Assembly (NCBI GenBank): GCA_947383875.1
Contig: CANDEX010000019.1
Coordinates: 1-23,341 of the forward strand
Direction of reading: 5' to 3'
DNA length: 23,341 nt
From: an uncultured Azospirillum sp.
Lineage (GTDB): Bacteria; Pseudomonadota; Alphaproteobacteria; RF32; CAG-239
Numbering within the stretch: the stretch's first letter is position 1; each line of letters opens with the position of its first letter. The notes below the pieces were generated by a model that was not told where the DNA came from, ran no database searches, and was given only the letters and a program-made list of their open reading frames with translations. A program made the position numbers and the translations under genes. Of the stretch, positions 21,423 to 23,341 are shown piece after piece.

Positions 21423-21469
21423 TTTTCCTTGTCGATTTAATGTTATAAGGCCTCTTATGAGGTGCAAAC

Positions 21470-22972
21470 CTATTCTTTCAGCTTTTTTCGATTAGCGTAG
21501 GAAATGAGCGGGGAGAGGCATTTTTCTCTTTCGGTGGTTGCGGCGTCGCCAAACAGGGCGGCGCCTCTTTTGCCGGACAGCGCGTTATTGAGGACGGTTT
21601 TAAACATAATGTGATTAATATGTCCTAAGTTGGCAGAGGTACTGTTTTGCAGGCGGTGTCCGTCACGCCATTCTTTTTGGCGAGGGTCTATGCTTTTTTT
21701 TGCGGCTGCGACGTTTTTATTTAATGTAATTTGTCCCATAAGGGGATTTTTATCTTTTAATTTATCAACCAGCAAGCCTTCTTTGTTGAATTGGAATGGT
21801 GTTTCCGGCATGGGGCTGGCAATAATATAATCTCCGGCTGCCGTTTCGGTGATTTTGCTGTCTACGTTTTTTAGATCTTCTTTAGTGACACAAATCTGTG
21901 GATATAAGTCAGGAAAATTAGTCATCAATACATGTTCAGGGTTGTCGATGCTTTTGACATCATTTGACATGAAGTAGACACCGGTGTAATCCGGATTTTT
22001 TTCCAGTGGTGCCATGGCGTAACTGATGAGCATAACATTTTTCATGGCTTGAGTAACTGTTTCCGGCTCGTAAATTTGTTCCGCCAGATTTTTGAAGGCT
22101 TTCAGGCAGCGGTGTGCGTCTGCCGAAGAGGCGCAATAGCCGATAATATGAAGATTTTTCATGTTTTCAATAAAATCTTTATCGGGGTAGCGGCTGCCGG
22201 AAATGATTTCATGATCTTCATTATATTGTAAATTTTTGCCGAGAAAATTACTCCAATGTTCTTGAGCAAAGCTCATATCGGCTTCGTTAAATTCTTCCGG
22301 GTAGCGCAGAGAGGTGAGAATGTTGGCAACGGCAACTTCTTCCGGATAGCTGGTCGGCATATGAATAAAAAAGGTTTTCATCTCTTCATGTTTGCTGCCG
22401 GAAAAGATATCCTGCATATCATGGCGGAAAACCTTTTTGGCAAGTGTCTCATTGGGCGGACAGCGATTGGGATCAAAAATATATAAAGCCGGAGCGGTGG
22501 GTTTGGCTGGTATCTTTGACGGAAGCAAATTGACATTCCCTAGCGTATCTTGAAAACGGACTTTCCAAGTGGTGTAGTCGTAAACGTCAGACAGTTGTTG
22601 AACACGGCGACCTTTGAGGCGATGATAACGGCTGCGGGAGATTAAATATTGTGCGGAGCTGTCAAATAAGCTGATTAAGTCTTTATCGCGGCTGAATTCA
22701 GTGGTAACATTAGGCAGTTTGTGGATATTACGCACCATGTAAAAGCGCAAGCTTGAACAGAATTGCGCTAATTTTTTTTCGGCGATGTAGTGGTGAGAGG
22801 TATCGACTGTTTGTTGTCCGCAGCGTTTCAGAAAGAGGTTAAATCTTTCGATAAATTTACTTTCCAATGGTGTTTTATTTATGGTTTCTTTATCACCATA
22901 GAATGTAGATTGGTTAAGAACCTCTTCGTGAAATTTGTCATAGAATAATTTAGCAAACGGATTATTCAGCAC
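21470..22972 (-). CDS. Unrecognised 500-residue protein
   Basis: I do not recognise this protein. From the GTG at 22972 it has 500 residues, starting MLNNPFAKLFYDKFHEEVLN. AGAGGAG lies 8 nt upstream of that GTG, whereas the TTG at 23020, which would add 16 residues, has no such site. There is no signal peptide or membrane segment; it looks cytoplasmic and mixed alpha/beta. A central stretch reads PALYIFDPNRCPPNETLAKK (about 170-190), and EEMKTFFIHMPTSYPEEVAV follows. The C-terminal part has DPRQKEWRDGHRLQNSTSAN and ends KKLKE. The composition is normal and close to its neighbours. It lies 85 nt downstream of a TPR protein gene on the same strand and converges with the Cys-rich cluster. Confidence 0.7.
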   Translation of the reverse strand: MLNNPFAKLFYDKFHEEVLNQSTFYGDKETINKTPLESKFIERFNLFLKRCGQQTVDTSHHYIAEKKLAQFCSSLRFYMVRNIHKLPNVTTEFSRDKDLISLFDSSAQYLISRSRYHRLKGRRVQQLSDVYDYTTWKVRFQDTLGNVNLLPSKIPAKPTAPALYIFDPNRCPPNETLAKKVFRHDMQDIFSGSKHEEMKTFFIHMPTSYPEEVAVANILTSLRYPEEFNEADMSFAQEHWSNFLGKNLQYNEDHEIISGSRYPDKDFIENMKNLHIIGYCASSADAHRCLKAFKNLAEQIYEPETVTQAMKNVMLISYAMAPLEKNPDYTGVYFMSNDVKSIDNPEHVLMTNFPDLYPQICVTKEDLKNVDSKITETAAGDYIIASPMPETPFQFNKEGLLVDKLKDKNPLMGQITLNKNVAAAKKSIDPRQKEWRDGHRLQNSTSANLGHINHIMFKTVLNNALSGKRGAALFGDAATTEREKCLSPLISYANRKKLKE

Positions 22973-23057
22973 TAGTATTGCTCCTCTAGAAATGCTTATT
23001 TGTCTATTAATAGCACACAAAAGGAGCTTTGTCTATCAATAATAATCGTGTTTTTGT

Positions 23058-23341
23058 CTAATCCTTGCCGATGATGCTAATTTTTTCATCAATGATTTTT
23101 TTATCAAATGTATGAGGGCGGTGGCCTTTAACGCCGTGAATGATTTTTTTCTCGACCTCGCTGCGAACGACTTCACCGCTCTCGTCCGGCAGGGTTAATG
23201 CGTGGTTCCATTGGAAACGTGCTTCGTTTTTGCGTCCGCCCAGCCAGTAGGCATCACCCAAATGGTCGTTAATCAGAGCGTTTGCCGGTTCTAGTTCTGC
23301 CGCTTTTTCCAGATATTTTATGGCCTGGTTATACATACCGA
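23058..23341 (-). CDS. C-terminus of a tetratricopeptide-repeat protein (partial)
   Basis: The last 94 or so codons of a protein that continues past the right edge (the frame is open through 23341). AIKYLEKAAELEPANALIND and HLGDAYWLGGRKNEARFQWN form one and a half TPR units, of the kind common in large alphaproteobacterial TPR proteins (HLGDAYW...G...EARFQW..AL). A short basic tail ending ISIIGKD closes the protein. An ATG at 23336 exists, but Gly precedes it in frame and the TPR helix is cut there, so it is not the start. It is probably a scaffold for protein interactions; partners are unknown. Confidence 0.8.
   Translation of the reverse strand, partial: GMYNQAIKYLEKAAELEPANALINDHLGDAYWLGGRKNEARFQWNHALTLPDESGEVVRSEVEKKIIHGVKGHRPHTFDKKIIDEKISIIGKD

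Noticed and set aside
21423..21469. A possible bidirectional terminator between the convergent genes (CCTC-TTAT-GAGG)
   Set aside because: The stem is only 4 bp and no clear T run follows on either strand.
22973..23057. A possible terminator for the TPR gene (minus-strand ACAAA-GCTCC-TTTTGT)
   Set aside because: The stem is short and AT-only; too weak to call.
1..23341. CRISPR arrays, tRNA or rRNA genes, transposases, integrases and prophage genes
   Set aside because: None recognised; the only repeated units are the palindromic elements and short duplications described.

Overview
This AT-rich window reads as a chromosomal segment of a flagellated alphaproteobacterium, possibly one of the low-GC gut or host-associated Rhodospirillales-like lineages. 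That placement is inferred. It rests on the DUF2062-acpS-lepB-rnc-era order, a flgF-flgG-flgA-flgH block, a FlaF-family protein, a compact lolC/E-lolD pair and a TPR protein of a type common in this class. No tRNA, rRNA, CRISPR array or insertion sequence was recognised.

Layout. Positions 1-568 hold the 5' tip of a minus-strand secreted protein behind a 22-nt poly-T/A tract, then a mostly gene-free leader region. Positions 569-5064 carry an unknown membrane-anchored protein and a run of housekeeping genes: DUF2062, acpS, lepB, rnc (RNase III) and era. Positions 5639-7123 hold a DHH-like phosphohydrolase and an NlpE-like lipoprotein, each followed by a strong terminator. Positions 7190-10314 are a flagellar rod and L-ring operon (flgF, flgG, flgA, flgH) behind a textbook sigma-54 promoter. 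Positions 10864-11529 encode a FlaF-like protein whose domain is duplicated in tandem. Positions 11772-14120 are lolC/E, lolD and a periplasmic EF-hand protein. Positions 14265-18475 are rpmI, rplT, pheS and pheT. Positions 18616-21422 are three secreted cysteine-rich proteins that share a small cysteine module; two of them also carry a DUF1566-like C-terminus. On the minus strand at the right edge are an unrecognised 500-residue protein and the C-terminus of a TPR protein.

The most unusual non-coding content is of two kinds. First, a family of about 115-125-bp imperfect palindromes sits directly at the stop codons of lepB, era, flgH and the flaF-like gene. They share a central CTCAYGTAC...TGTAC core, while the arms differ from locus to locus yet stay self-complementary. 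Some copies are truncated or tandemly duplicated. Second, a run of three hairpins lies at 10635-10770. Two of them present the same loop, TTCTCCCCAAAT, which is complementary to the ribosome binding sites of flgF and flgG. This is a candidate anti-Shine-Dalgarno small RNA or leader next to the flagellar genes.

The genes fall into four groups: envelope and protein export (LepB, LolC/E-LolD, NlpE-like and secreted Cys-rich proteins), translation and RNA maturation (RNase III, Era, L35, L20, PheRS), lipid carrier activation (AcpS) and motility (flgFGAH, FlaF-like). All coordinates, pairings and spacings were read by eye; no database or folding program was used.
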